DNA from: Streptomyces sp. NBC_00483
Lineage (GTDB): Bacteria > Actinomycetota > Actinomycetes > Streptomycetales > Streptomycetaceae
NCBI RefSeq assembly: GCF_036013745.1
Contig: NZ_CP107880.1
Span: 8,432,001 to 8,496,000 of the forward strand
Length of the DNA stretch: 64,000 bases
Direction of reading: 5' to 3'
Shown: piece after piece, positions 50,640 through 59,228 of the stretch
How positions within the stretch are numbered: the stretch's first letter is position 1
Layout of the letters: the number at the start of each line of letters is the position of its first letter
The notes under the pieces: generated by a model
What the model saw: only the letters and a program-made list of their open reading frames with translations
Told to the model about the DNA's origin: nothing
Database searches by the model: none
Position numbers and translations under genes: made by a program

Positions 50640-50700
50640 GACGCAGATCACATCGCTTCAGCTTGATTCTCACATTGGTGTCAGATTCTACGGTAACCGC

Positions 50701-51807
50701 ATGACCAACGAAACGACGACTTCCCCGCTCCTGACCCCCGCCCGGCTCGGCTCCCGCGAATTGGCGAACCGCCTGGTTATTGCCCCTATGACCCGCAACC
50801 GCGCCGAGAGTGACGGCACCCCCACTCCGCTGATGGCCGAGTACTACGCCCAGCGCGCCACCGCCGGAGCGATCATCGCGGAGGCCTCCACCCCGAACGC
50901 GGTCGGCCAGACGTACCCGAACATCACCGCCCTGCACACGGACGCCCACACCGCCGGGTGGCGCCAGGTCACGAAGGCCGTCGAGGCGGCCGGCGGTGGC
51001 CCGATGTTTCTGCAGATCCAGCACGGTGGACGTGTCGGCCACCCTGACAACAGCAGCCTCACACCGATCGCTCCTTCTCCGATTCCGCTGCCCGAGCCGA
51101 TCTACACCCCGTCCGGCTTCCAGGAAGCGGTCACCCCGCGCGAGATGACCAACGACGACATCCGGCAGGCCATCAGCGACTTCGCCGACGCTGCCCGCCG
51201 CGCCGTCGACGCCGGCTTCGCCGGAGTCGAGGTCCACAGCGCCAACGGCTACCTGCTCCACCAGTTCCTCGCCCCCAACACCAATCACCGCACCGACGCC
51301 TACGGCGGCAGCATCGAGAATCGCATCCGCTTCACCACCGAGGTCGTCGACGCCGTCATCGACGCCATCGGCGCGGAACGCACCGGCCTGCGCATCTCTC
51401 CCGGAAACACCGTCAACGGCATCACGGACACCGACGCCGACACCCTCTACCCGGCCCTGATCGAGGCCAACGCGGGCAAGAGCCTGGCCTACCTGCACAT
51501 CGCGTTCGCCGACCCCGCGCAACCGCTCTTCGCCCGGCTGCGCGAACTCTGGACCGGCACACTCATCGCCAACCCCGTCCTGCCCGCCGACCAGATCCCC
51601 GCCGACGGCGGACGGGAAGCCGCCGAACGTCTCCTCGCGACCGGCGCCGACCTCATCGCGCTCGGCCGCCCGTTCCTCGCCAACCCCGACCTCGTCCACC
51701 GGATCCGCACCGGCGCACCGATCAACGCCGTCCGCGCCAAGTACGCGATGTACACCGGCGGCCCCACCGGATACACCGATTACCCCACCCTCGCTCTCCG
51801 GGACTGA
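50701..51807 (+). CDS. Old-yellow-enzyme-family alkene reductase (NemA-like)
   Basis: The 368-residue FMN-dependent TIM-barrel enzyme has LANRLVIAPMTRNRAE (FMN site), QIQHGGRVGH, the substrate-binding His179/Asn182 pair in EVHSANGYLLHQFL, DAYGGSIENRIRF and the C-terminal LIALGRPFLANPDLV. It reduces activated C=C bonds of enals, enones, maleimides or nitroesters with NADPH. The divergent MerR regulator suggests induction by electrophilic stress. It is cytoplasmic and monocistronic. Confidence 0.93.
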   Translation: MTNETTTSPLLTPARLGSRELANRLVIAPMTRNRAESDGTPTPLMAEYYAQRATAGAIIAEASTPNAVGQTYPNITALHTDAHTAGWRQVTKAVEAAGGGPMFLQIQHGGRVGHPDNSSLTPIAPSPIPLPEPIYTPSGFQEAVTPREMTNDDIRQAISDFADAARRAVDAGFAGVEVHSANGYLLHQFLAPNTNHRTDAYGGSIENRIRFTTEVVDAVIDAIGAERTGLRISPGNTVNGITDTDADTLYPALIEANAGKSLAYLHIAFADPAQPLFARLRELWTGTLIANPVLPADQIPADGGREAAERLLATGADLIALGRPFLANPDLVHRIRTGAPINAVRAKYAMYTGGPTGYTDYPTLALRD

Positions 51808-51825
51808 TCTCAACAGCCAAGGTCA

Positions 51826-51963
51826 GTCATCAACTTCGGTGATCGGCATGAGCAGAAGGAGAAGATCCTGCTCGCGCTGGGCGCGCTGTCGGCCGCCAAC
51901 CGTCCCGTCGTGACCGACAGGGATGACATCCACCCCGGTCTGGTCCTGCGCACCCCGGCCTGA
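51826..51963 (+). pseudogene. Possible 3' remnant of an unknown gene
   Basis: The frame FGDRHEQKEKILLALGALSA leads into RPVVTDRDDIHPGLVLRTPA and a TGA at 51961. It has protein-like composition but no start, and directly follows the ene-reductase stop. I do not recognise it. It may be a C-terminal scrap of a displaced gene. Confidence 0.3.
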
Positions 51964-52008
51964 ACCAGAGGGAGCGGCCTGTCATGTCCCTTGGGGGCAG
52001 TGCTGGGG

Positions 52009-52296
52009 TCATGCTGACAGGCGGGTGCCGCGACGCCAGATGGCGCGGGTGTTGAGGGTGTCGCTGATGTTGCTCGTCGGGTCGCCGTCGACCATCAGGA
52101 GGTCGGCGCGGAGTCCCTCGGCGATGCGGCCCCGGTCGCTGAGGCGGAAGCGCCGGGCCGTGGTCGCTGTGGCTGAGCGCAGGGCGCGTGCGGGCGTGAG
52201 GCCGGCCGCCACGAGGCACTGCAGTTCGTGGTGCAGGCTCGCTCCGTGTGCCAGGCCTCCGAAGAACGTCTCGGGACGGTGTCCGGGTCGTTCACC
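52009..52296 (-). pseudogene. C-terminal fragment of an amidohydrolase
   Basis: On the minus strand TFFGGLAHGASLHHELQCLV continues into AAGLTPARALRSATATTARR, RGRIAEGLRADLLMVDGDPT and SNISDTLNTRAIWRRGTRLS and a stop at 52009. These are the last strands and beta-sandwich of an imidazolonepropionase-like amidohydrolase (usual length over 400). The 5' three quarters are absent. Upstream of the break is the palindrome TGTCTCATGAGACA (52308-52321). Confidence 0.75.
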
Positions 52297-52307
52297 AGAC
52301 TTCGCTA

Positions 52308-52321
52308 TGTCTCATGAGACA
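52308..52321. repeat. 14-bp perfect palindrome at the amidohydrolase breakpoint
   Basis: TGTCTCATGAGACA lies 12 bp outside the truncated amidohydrolase and 86 bp from the LysR stop. It may mark the scar of a mobile-element end. Confidence 0.5.
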
Positions 52322-52406
52322 GATCAGAGCCTGTGAACAAGCATGAGGGCGCTCGGGACCTGTTGTTCTTTGGTGCATGGCGCGCATCGGCCGAGCTCCG
52401 ACGACG

Positions 52407-53354
52407 TCAACTGTCGCGTTCCAGTTTCTTCTTCGCTTTGGGTACACGGCCCAGCGTCGGCTTCAGGACCGGTGCATGGCGGGCCAAGAAGTCCCACAAC
52501 TGGTCGGCGACCGGTCCGTGTGGCCGGTCGCGTCGGCGCGCTGCCGAGAGTTCCTCGACCACACCGGGAAAGTGCTGTCCGGCGATGGAAAGCAGGCTTC
52601 CGTTGCGCAGCTCGGTATCGATCATGAATCGCGGTACGTGCCCCCACGCCATGCCGTGCAAGATCAGCTCCTTCTTCATGAGGTGGTCCGGGACCGAGGT
52701 CTGGGGCGCGCCCTCGACCAGGAAATGGCCTTGCTCGGACGGATGTCGCGCCGAGTCCCGGACCACGCATTGGGTGAGGGCCTGCATCCGCTGCGGTGTG
52801 ATGTCGGTGTCCGGGGGGAAGGGCAGGAAGCCGGGCGCCACGACGGGCACCAGCGCGATGCGACCGAGATCGATGCACTCCATCCGCATGTCGCTCTTGG
52901 GGACGCGGTGCACGATGAGGTCGGCTTCGTCCTCCAACAGCCGCTCCCAGGGGCCGGTGACGGTCTCGAACTGCAGGTGGAGTCGTGTCTGCGGGCGCCG
53001 CGCGAAGAAGCTGCTGAGTATCTCCAGCACCGGTGGAAGCGGACACAGGTCCCCGAGCACCACGCGCAGCTCGGCCTCTTCGCCCATCGCCAACTGCGCG
53101 GCGTAGGTCTGCAGTTCCTCGGCCTCATGCAGCAGGACGCGCACCTTGCGGTGGAAGGCGTGCCCGGCCTCGGTGAGCTGAACCCGATAACCCGAGCGAT
53201 CCAGCAGGTCCACACCCAGCTGGCGCTCCAGCTTGGCGACCGCTGCGAACACGGAAGGGTGCGAGCGGTGCAGTAGATCGGCGGCGGCCTGGAAGCCGCC
53301 GCCGCACACAACGGCGTTGAAGCACTGCAATTCGTGGAGCGTGAAGTTCGACAT
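52407..53354 (-). CDS. LysR-family transcriptional regulator
   Basis: The 315-residue regulator has its HTH at residues 1-60 (FTLHELQCFNAVVCGGGFQA, HRSHPSVFAAVAKLERQLGV) and substrate domain at about 90-300. It ends in a Lys/Arg-rich tail (KPTLGRVPKAKKKLERDS). It is divergent from the enol-lactonase-like gene at 53454, with a 99-bp shared promoter containing a GATCT-N7-AGATC repeat. By analogy it activates that gene in response to a pathway intermediate. Confidence 0.92.
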   Translation of the reverse strand: MSNFTLHELQCFNAVVCGGGFQAAADLLHRSHPSVFAAVAKLERQLGVDLLDRSGYRVQLTEAGHAFHRKVRVLLHEAEELQTYAAQLAMGEEAELRVVLGDLCPLPPVLEILSSFFARRPQTRLHLQFETVTGPWERLLEDEADLIVHRVPKSDMRMECIDLGRIALVPVVAPGFLPFPPDTDITPQRMQALTQCVVRDSARHPSEQGHFLVEGAPQTSVPDHLMKKELILHGMAWGHVPRFMIDTELRNGSLLSIAGQHFPGVVEELSAARRRDRPHGPVADQLWDFLARHAPVLKPTLGRVPKAKKKLERDS

Positions 53355-53381
53355 TGTCCAGAGAACCTACGTTGTGAGTTC

Positions 53382-53398
53382 GATCTTTGTAATAGATC
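53382..53398. promoter_or_regulatory. LysR-type binding site candidate
   Basis: GATCT-TTGTAAT-AGATC is an interrupted dyad in the AT-richer centre of the divergent promoter region, matching the T-N11-A style of LysR sites. Confidence 0.5.
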
Positions 53399-53453
53399 TC
53401 TGCAGATGGCGTCCATAGGCTGAGCTCATAGCCGCTGGATCACTGGAGCTGAC

Positions 53454-54260
53454 ATGACTTCTCAAACCCGTACCGCCATCACCACCGGAGATGGTGTCCG
53501 CATCGCCTACCAATTCGACGGCGATGAGAACAAGCCCGTGCTGCTGCTCTCGAACTCCATAGGAACCGACCTCCACATGTGGGATGGCCAGGTGCCGGTG
53601 CTGGCCGAGCACTTCCGGCTGCTGCGCTACGACGCGCGCGGCCACGGCGCCTCCGATGTCCCGAGCGGCCCGTATTCCATCGACCGGCTGGGGCGCGACG
53701 TGGTGGAGCTGTTGGATGCCCTGGGCCTGCAGCGGGTGCACGTGTTGGGGCTGTCTCTGGGTGGAATGGTCGCGCAGTGGTTGGGGATCCATGTTCCGGA
53801 GCGCGTCGACCGTCTGGTGCTCTCCAACACTGCCGCGTACCTCGGCCCGGCAAGTCAGTGGGATCAGCCGATCGCCGAACTGCTGGAGGCCCCCGACATG
53901 CAGGTCACCGCGGAGAGGTTCCTGCACAACTGGTTCCCGGCCCACATGCTGCGGGGCGACAACGAGGTTGTCGAGGGTTTCCGTCGCACACTGCTCGCCA
54001 CGCGGCGCGAGGGCGTGGCCGGCAGCTGGGCTGCGGTGCGCGACTACGACCTGCGCCGCACGGCCACACTCATCCACAACCCGACCTTGGTCATCGCAGG
54101 CGAGCACGACACCGTCACGTCGGCCGACCACGGCAAGGAGCTCGCCGCGACCGTCCCCGGGGCGCGGTTCACTGTCCTGCCCACGGTGCACATGGCGAAC
54201 GTCGAAGGGCAGGCGGAGTTCCTGGACGCTGTGGTGGCCTTCCTTGCAGAAGGGTCTTGA
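53454..54260 (+). CDS. 3-Oxoadipate enol-lactonase-like alpha/beta hydrolase
   Basis: The 268-residue protein has LLLSNSIGTDLHMWDGQVP (oxyanion loop, characteristic of PcaD), RYDARGHGASDVP, nucleophile Ser101 in LGLSLGGMVAQWLG, Asp219 in AGEHDTVT and His246 in TVHMANVE. PcaD hydrolyses beta-ketoadipate enol-lactone in the protocatechuate/catechol pathway. Here it stands alone without pcaBCGHIJ, so the symbol is not assigned and a related lactone or ester may be the substrate. It is controlled by the divergent LysR. A GGAG site precedes the ATG. Confidence 0.88.
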   Translation: MTSQTRTAITTGDGVRIAYQFDGDENKPVLLLSNSIGTDLHMWDGQVPVLAEHFRLLRYDARGHGASDVPSGPYSIDRLGRDVVELLDALGLQRVHVLGLSLGGMVAQWLGIHVPERVDRLVLSNTAAYLGPASQWDQPIAELLEAPDMQVTAERFLHNWFPAHMLRGDNEVVEGFRRTLLATRREGVAGSWAAVRDYDLRRTATLIHNPTLVIAGEHDTVTSADHGKELAATVPGARFTVLPTVHMANVEGQAEFLDAVVAFLAEGS

Positions 54261-54591
54261 CGTGTAGCGAGAAGCGGAGGGTGGCGTGGGCGTGGAGAAT
54301 CTTCGTCCCGGGGCGTGGCGGTCTTGGTTTCTTCGAGATCCTGCCTGTCGGAGTCGCCTACGGGGGACGTGGCCCGGAAGGGGTCGGGGAGCGTGAGCGA
54401 GGGCCAGGGCGGCGACGGCCGGGAAAATGAAGGCGACGGGTCTGCTGCACGATCAGGGGATCGCGACGTACCCGTTTCAAAGAGTGCAAGGGGCCGGTGG
54501 AAGAGGCAAGAGGGTATCCAGTTCGGGTAGTTGGGGTGCGGAAGAGTCGTATCGGAGTTGAGGACAACTACCGCGAGCAGCAGGGGGAACC
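54261..54591. other. Gene-free interval
   Basis: No gene or RNA was recognised. The final part carries the promoter and AGGGGGAACC leader of the frameshifted gene at 54592. Confidence 0.5.
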
Positions 54592-55141
54592 ATGACAGGC
54601 CAGCCGCCCCACCCAGACGAGGACGACCTCGTCCGCTTCCACAACGGCGACACTCTCAGCAACATCCCGATCGTCCAGTTGCCGCAGAGCGACGAACCGC
54701 CGAGTTGGCGTCGCGTGCCTCTCATCGCCGTCGCGGTACTCGGCGCTGCCGTGATCGGCGGCCTCGCCGCGGTCGGTGTCCTCACCCTGGTCGACGGAGG
54801 GTTCGTCGACTCCGGCAGTCGAACCGGAGGCTGCCGCGTTGGAGCAGGTTCGGGTTGTTCAAGCGCCGTCTACGGGCGGTGATGCGGGGGCTTCGTTCTG
54901 CCTGGTCTACACGGGCTCGTCTTCCGGAGCTGAACGTGACGCGATCATGTTGTTGGAGCCGCCGGCCTATCAGTGTCAGGACATGTTGCCGGTCGACCGG
55001 ACGGGCCAGAGGGCGCCGTTGGCGACGGAGGCTCCGGTTTGTGAACCCCCGTCGAGGGCCGCGGTGTTGAGCTTCGCTGAGACGGGTGGGTGGGAGGGCG
55101 AGGTGATGTGCACGTGTCTCACTGAGCATCGTGGTGCGTAG
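54592..55141 (+). pseudogene. Small membrane protein gene split by one frameshift
   Basis: From ATG 54592, MTGQPPHPDEDDLVRFHNGD leads to a single transmembrane helix (VPLIAVAVLGAAVIGGLAAV). The frame then degenerates after about residue 68 into a Gly/Ser-rich tail and stops at 54882. The neighbouring frame takes over at about 54800 (PAVEPEAAALEQVRVVQAPS). It stays protein-like to a stop at 55141, with cysteines in ASFCLVYTG, AYQCQDMLP and MCTCLTEHR. Together they would make a protein of about 182 residues with one helix and a Cys-bearing outer domain. It is either a real decay event or a sequencing error. The family is unknown. Confidence 0.6.
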
Positions 55142-55174
55142 TGGTGGTGAGGTCGTCTAGGGGGTTCCGGTCGG

Positions 55175-55576
55175 TCATCCGGTGCTGCCCCTGCTCGTGT
55201 GGGTGGGGCACTGGGGGCTGTGCAGGCTGCCGCTGGTGATGAGCCACATTGAGCAGCACGCCCCGTCGAGGGCGGGGCCGGGCGGGCGCAGGCAGTCGGC
55301 GCCGTGGGTGTAGCCGGCGGAGCGCTCGGCGAGTCGGCAGCACGGCACGGCGGCGGGGTCCTTGCGGTGAGCAGCGCGGCGGGCCTGCTCTTGCTCGGCG
55401 AGGCGCCGGCGGTGATGCGCTCGCTCGCAGGCCGCGCACCACAGGAGGACCGCGGCGACGTACAGGCAGGCGAGGGTCAGCCACCAGTGGACGGTGATGC
55501 CGAGGTAGATGCCGCCGGCGGTGAGGAGGGTGGCGGTGGTGGTGAGGTAGCGGGCGGTGCGTTGTTCGGGGGTCAT
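55175..55576 (-). CDS. Two-span membrane protein with cysteine-rich C-terminus (integrative-element type)
   Basis: ATG 55576 overlaps the stop of the upstream small frame (ATGA). The 133 residues start MTPEQRTARYLTTTATLLTA, with two helices (LLTAGGIYLGITVHWWLTLA, CLYVAAVLLWC). A basic helix (ERAHHRRRLAEQEQARRAAH) and a Cys-rich tail (VPCCRLAERSAG, GACCSMWL, SPQCPTH) follow. Short proteins of this kind occur beside replication/transfer genes of actinomycete integrative conjugative elements. No integrase or Rep is seen here, so this may be an isolated cargo remnant. It is convergent with the frameshifted gene at 54592. Confidence 0.68.
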   Translation of the reverse strand: MTPEQRTARYLTTTATLLTAGGIYLGITVHWWLTLACLYVAAVLLWCAACERAHHRRRLAEQEQARRAAHRKDPAAVPCCRLAERSAGYTHGADCLRPPGPALDGACCSMWLITSGSLHSPQCPTHTSRGSTG

Positions 55577-55730
55577 GGGTAGCTCCCGGCGAGGGGGAGG
55601 TCGTGGATGTCGTCGGGGTGGGTGCCGGGTGGGATGTGCTGGTGGCAGAAGTCGGGGGTGGTTCGGGTTCGTCTTCGTTCTCCTCATCGTCCCAGTCGGG
55701 TTCGCAGTTGGGGGCGAGTTGAGCGGTCAC
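55573..55730 (-). pseudogene. Small acidic protein gene with frameshift, upstream of the membrane protein
   Basis: GTG 55730 follows AGGAG and gives TAQLAPNCEPDWDDEENEDE and PEPPP. The other frame then supplies DFCHQHIPPGTHPDDIHDLP and LAGSYP with a TGA that overlaps the next ATG (ATGA). The switch lies in a C-run near 55655, so one C has probably been lost or gained. The restored product would be about 52 residues. Its coupling to the downstream gene supports a real, broken two-gene unit. Confidence 0.55.
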
Positions 55731-56003
55731 GGGGTCTCCTGGCGCGAGTGGTTGAGGAGGGTGCACGCTGCTCGGTGGCGTGCGAGCACGGAGGCGAACG
55801 GCCGGACGAGAACGAAGCGTCTTGGCCCACTGCTGTCCAGGGGAGGGACACAGGGGTGGGTGCTGTGGATGGGAGCGGAGCTGCTCAGGCCGCCGATGAG
55901 CTGCGGGCGACTTTGCGCGTGGCGGCAGGGCCGCATGCGAGGGGGACCTGAATTGGGGCCCGGACACCCAGTCCGGGTGACCGGACCGAGTGCCTTTTCG
56001 CGA

Positions 56004-57368
56004 CTACGGAGTCCTTGCCGATCGCTCCAGACCTTCAGCTGTGCCGGTCGTATCTTCGAGACTGAGTTCCGGTGTGGGGCGACGGAACCCGCGTGTGAGC
56101 CAGGTCAGATAGGCGCATCCGGCTGTGAGCCACACCAGTCCTATGGTGAGCGCGTCTGTACTGAGTTGGGTGATCAGGTAGGTGGTGACGCAGGCTCCGA
56201 GTGTCGGCACGACGACATGTCCGAGGAACCCATGGCTCGAGTTGCGGTGGCGGACGTAGAAGACCACGACGCTTGCGTTGACCGCGGTGAATGCTGTGAA
56301 AGCGCCGAAGTTGATGAACGACGTGGCGGTCTGCAGATCGATGTTCAGGCCGGTTAGGCACATGGCCCCGGTGAGGAGGAGGCTGAGTACGGGGGTTTGC
56401 GTCCGCGGGTGCAACTTGCCGAAGATCCGCCGGGGCAGGACGCCGTCGCGGCCCATGCTGTACAGCAGGCGACTGGAACTGAGCTGCACTGCTAGGCCAG
56501 AGGCGAAGCCACCGATGATGGTTGCCATGTTCGTCCAGTCGGCGAAGGCCTGCCCGCCTACTTCGATGGACATGGTGTATCCGGCGACGTCTGGGTTCGT
56601 GAACTGTCCGCCGGGGTGCACGAGTTGCATGATGTAGGCGACGGCGGCAAACAGCAGGCCTCCGATCGCGACCACGAGGACTACGGCGCGCGGGATGGTG
56701 CGGTGAGCGTCACGCGTCTCCTCGGAGAGCGTCGTGACGGCGTCGAAGCCGAGGTAGGAATAGGCGGCGACGGCAGCGGCGGCCGACACTCCTGCCAGTC
56801 CGCTGTCCGAGTTCCACAGCGGGGCCGTGTACGAATGCGGTTCATGGCCTGCCAGGTGGATCAGGCAGTAGGCGACGAACAGCAGCACCAAGAACACCGC
56901 GAGTGCTGTCAGGAGTTTGTTGACACGGTCGGCGAGTGACACACCGATGATGTTGACCAGCGTGGTCAGTCCGGCGTTCAGAAGCATCCATGCCCAGACC
57001 GGGATGCTGGGGATCTGGACGTTGAGATACACGGATTGGACGAGCCAGGCGACCATCGGCAGGAACAGGTAGTCCAGCAGGACGAGCCAGCCGACGAGGA
57101 ACCCGGCTCGGCCTCCCAAGACCTTGCGCACGTATCCGTACGCGGAGCCGGAGACGGGGAAGTGCCGGGCCATCTTGGCGTAGCTGAGAGCGGTGAGACA
57201 CATGGCTGCTGTGGCAACAAGGAATGCGGTGGGGGCGGTGCCCCCGCTCGTGGAGGCGACGACGCCGAACAGCACCATCACCAGGCTGGGCGCCATGTAA
57301 GCGAGGCCGAAAGTCACCACGGAGGCCAACGACAATTTGCGGGAGGGCCCTGCGTGGTCACTGCTCAT
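56004..57368 (-). CDS. APC-family amino-acid/amine permease
   Basis: The 454-residue protein has 12 predicted helices. Helix 1 (VVTFGLAYMAPSLVMVLFGV) carries the unwound substrate-binding break, and PVSGSAYGYVRKVLGGRAGF is the conserved helix 2-3 region. The segment SYLGFDAVTTLSEETRDAHR, with PRAVVLVVAIGG, matches the helix 6-7 signature of the APA group. Its start lies 11 bp inside the nitrilase-family gene, so the two are translationally coupled. It probably imports an amine or amino acid whose amide product the hydrolase handles. Confidence 0.91.
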   Translation of the reverse strand: MSSDHAGPSRKLSLASVVTFGLAYMAPSLVMVLFGVVASTSGGTAPTAFLVATAAMCLTALSYAKMARHFPVSGSAYGYVRKVLGGRAGFLVGWLVLLDYLFLPMVAWLVQSVYLNVQIPSIPVWAWMLLNAGLTTLVNIIGVSLADRVNKLLTALAVFLVLLFVAYCLIHLAGHEPHSYTAPLWNSDSGLAGVSAAAAVAAYSYLGFDAVTTLSEETRDAHRTIPRAVVLVVAIGGLLFAAVAYIMQLVHPGGQFTNPDVAGYTMSIEVGGQAFADWTNMATIIGGFASGLAVQLSSSRLLYSMGRDGVLPRRIFGKLHPRTQTPVLSLLLTGAMCLTGLNIDLQTATSFINFGAFTAFTAVNASVVVFYVRHRNSSHGFLGHVVVPTLGACVTTYLITQLSTDALTIGLVWLTAGCAYLTWLTRGFRRPTPELSLEDTTGTAEGLERSARTP

Positions 57369-58302
57369 GGCTGCCGCCGTCCTTTGCTCCGGTTTCGGCG
57401 ACGCCGCTGCCGGCGGTCGGACGCAGCACGGTGGAGGTCAGGGGCGGGGTCGTCGGGCGCCAGGTGGATGGATCGATGTAGCCGTTGTACAGGGGGAGTT
57501 CGAGGAGGCTGTCTCCCTCTCGGAAGTGGTCCCACGGCCAGGAGTCTCCGCTCGTGCCGTAGGTTCGGGCTGCTCCGACCCGGTCGAAGTCGACGATGCC
57601 GACGAGAGTGGCGTCCTCCATACCGGCGGCCGGGATCTGGAAGTGTCCTTCCGGATCGACGAGCAGGCTCCCGCCATGGGCGGTCGGGGAGGCGCCGTTG
57701 ACGCTGGCGACCCAGACCTGATTGACGATGGCATTTGCTTGGTTGAGCGGGATCTCTTGTGTCCGGCCGGTGGTCGGGGTCTGGACCAGGTTGATCACCA
57801 ACTCCGCGCCCATCCAGGCCAGATGCCGGGTGACTTCTGGATACCAGCTGTCGTAGCAGATCGACAGGCCGACCCGTCCGTGTCCAGGCATGTCGAACAC
57901 GACGAACTCGCGTCCCGGGCAGAACGGCTCGTAGGGACGCCATGTGAAGACTTTCCGGTATTGGGCCGCCCGTTCCCCGTCCGGGTTGTAGACCACGGCG
58001 GTGTTGTAGACGGACCCGTCCTCCGCGCGTTCCAGGACTGTCCCGGGCACAAGCCATATGCCCAGCTCGCGAGCGAGCGATCGTAGAGCGCGGTCGCGTG
58101 GGCCGTCGAGCGGCTCCGCGTACGCATCGACGGCTTCCTGCTCGGACATCGACTCCACGCCCAGCGAGCACAGGTGCAGCTCTGGATAGATGACGAGCTG
58201 GGCGGCGTTGGGGGACTTCATGCGTTTGCGCAGTCCATCGGAAAAGTCCCGGAGGGACTGCGCGGGCGTCTGGACCAGGGCGACGCGTAGGTGGCGGCTC
58301 AT
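57358..58302 (-). CDS. Carbon-nitrogen hydrolase (nitrilase superfamily)
   Basis: ATG 58302 sits 5 bp after AGGAG; a GTG two codons upstream is less likely. The 314-residue enzyme has the full catalytic triad Glu41 (IYPELHL), Lys117 (QYRKVFTWRPYEPFCPG) and Cys149 (LSICYDSWYPEV). The family hydrolyses nitriles, aliphatic amides or N-carbamoyl groups. The sequence around the Cys favours an amidase/carbamoylase branch. It is co-transcribed with the APC permease and divergent from a TetR gene, forming an uptake-and-hydrolysis unit for a nitrogen compound. Confidence 0.91.
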   Translation of the reverse strand: MSRHLRVALVQTPAQSLRDFSDGLRKRMKSPNAAQLVIYPELHLCSLGVESMSEQEAVDAYAEPLDGPRDRALRSLARELGIWLVPGTVLERAEDGSVYNTAVVYNPDGERAAQYRKVFTWRPYEPFCPGREFVVFDMPGHGRVGLSICYDSWYPEVTRHLAWMGAELVINLVQTPTTGRTQEIPLNQANAIVNQVWVASVNGASPTAHGGSLLVDPEGHFQIPAAGMEDATLVGIVDFDRVGAARTYGTSGDSWPWDHFREGDSLLELPLYNGYIDPSTWRPTTPPLTSTVLRPTAGSGVAETGAKDGGSHEQ

Positions 58303-58425
58303 GAGCACTCCTGAGGTGACGGACGGGCCCTGTCGGAAGCAATAACGCCAGGGGGAGGACGCCAGCGGCCGTCTGCCGGACGGGCCGCAGCGTGACCTGC
58401 GCTACAGAACCCGATTCAACTTCAC

Positions 58426-58446
58426 GTTGTCAACGGTGTTGGCAAC
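58426..58446. promoter_or_regulatory. Tandem palindromic operator units GTTGNCAAC
   Basis: GTTGTCAAC (58426-58434) and GTTGGCAAC (58438-58446) are each palindromic and 12 bp apart centre to centre. They lie in the gap between the nitrilase gene and the TetR gene at 58500, and are the likely TetR operator. Confidence 0.65.
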
Positions 58447-58499
58447 AGTGGTTGTGCATCGTTGGTAGGGTCGTTCCTCGACCGAGAGGACCGAACTCC

Positions 58500-59228
58500 A
58501 TGGCGAAGCACCCCGCACCACCCACCGTGGGCACTGCCGGCAATACCGGCTCGCGTCAGCGCAGGAGCGTGCGCCGGGAAGCCGCCGTGAACGCCGCGTT
58601 CCGGCTCGCAGAACGGGAAGGAGTCGCCGGCTTGACCATGCGCCGGCTGGCGCACGAGCTCGAAGTGGATGTGTCCATCCTCTACCGGCTCTTCCGCGAC
58701 AAGGACGCCCTTGTTCTCGCGCTGTGCGAGCGGACGATCGAGATCGAGCTCGATGAGATCGGTGACGTCCCCACCTCAGAAACCTGGCAGGACACTCTGC
58801 GGCGCATCGCCGACATCACCTGGGCTTACCAGAACCGGTTCCCGGCCATCACTCTGCTCAGCTTCGCCCGCACAACCGGCGGACCTGCCGAGTACCGCAT
58901 GGTGGAGCTCCTGCTCTCCACTTTTGAACGCGCCGGCCTCCCTGCTGCCCAGGCGGTCCTCTTCTACCGCACGTTCATTGACACGGCCCTCGGCCTCTGC
59001 GCCCACTCCGCCTCGCTCAGCACGCTTGCCCCCGAGGACCGCGAAAAGGACGACTCCGCCTGGGCCCGCGTCTATTCGCACCTGCCCGAGCGCCAGTTCC
59101 CGGTGACCGCACGGCACATCAATGACCTCACCAGTGTGAGCCAGAAGCAGATCTATACCGCTGCTGTTGAAGCCGTCCTCGCTGCTGCTGAGCGCGCTGC
59201 AAGCGAGCACGCAAGGGCCGCTCACTGA
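58500..59228 (+). CDS. TetR-family regulator
   Basis: This 242-residue regulator has GAGAGGA before the ATG at 58500. A 30-residue flexible start is followed by the HTH at about 28-75 (AAFRLAEREGVAGLTMRRLA, ELEVDVSILYRLFRDKDALV). The C-terminal domain has FPAITLLSFARTTGGPAEYR and FYRTFIDTALGLCAHSAS, as in TetR_C_1-type repressors (TetR/ActII-like). It is divergent from the nitrilase-permease pair with the GTTGNCAAC sites between, so it is the probable repressor of that pair. Confidence 0.91.
   Translation: MAKHPAPPTVGTAGNTGSRQRRSVRREAAVNAAFRLAEREGVAGLTMRRLAHELEVDVSILYRLFRDKDALVLALCERTIEIELDEIGDVPTSETWQDTLRRIADITWAYQNRFPAITLLSFARTTGGPAEYRMVELLLSTFERAGLPAAQAVLFYRTFIDTALGLCAHSASLSTLAPEDREKDDSAWARVYSHLPERQFPVTARHINDLTSVSQKQIYTAAVEAVLAAAERAASEHARAAH

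Noticed and set aside
41580..54260. A secondary-metabolite biosynthetic cluster
   Set aside because: Oxidoreductases and regulators are present, but no synthase, carrier protein or tailoring series. Each gene pairs with its own regulator, as in catabolism.
54592..55730. A complete integrative conjugative element
   Set aside because: Only small cargo-type genes are seen. No integrase, excisionase, Rep, Tra/FtsK-like gene or att repeat was found.
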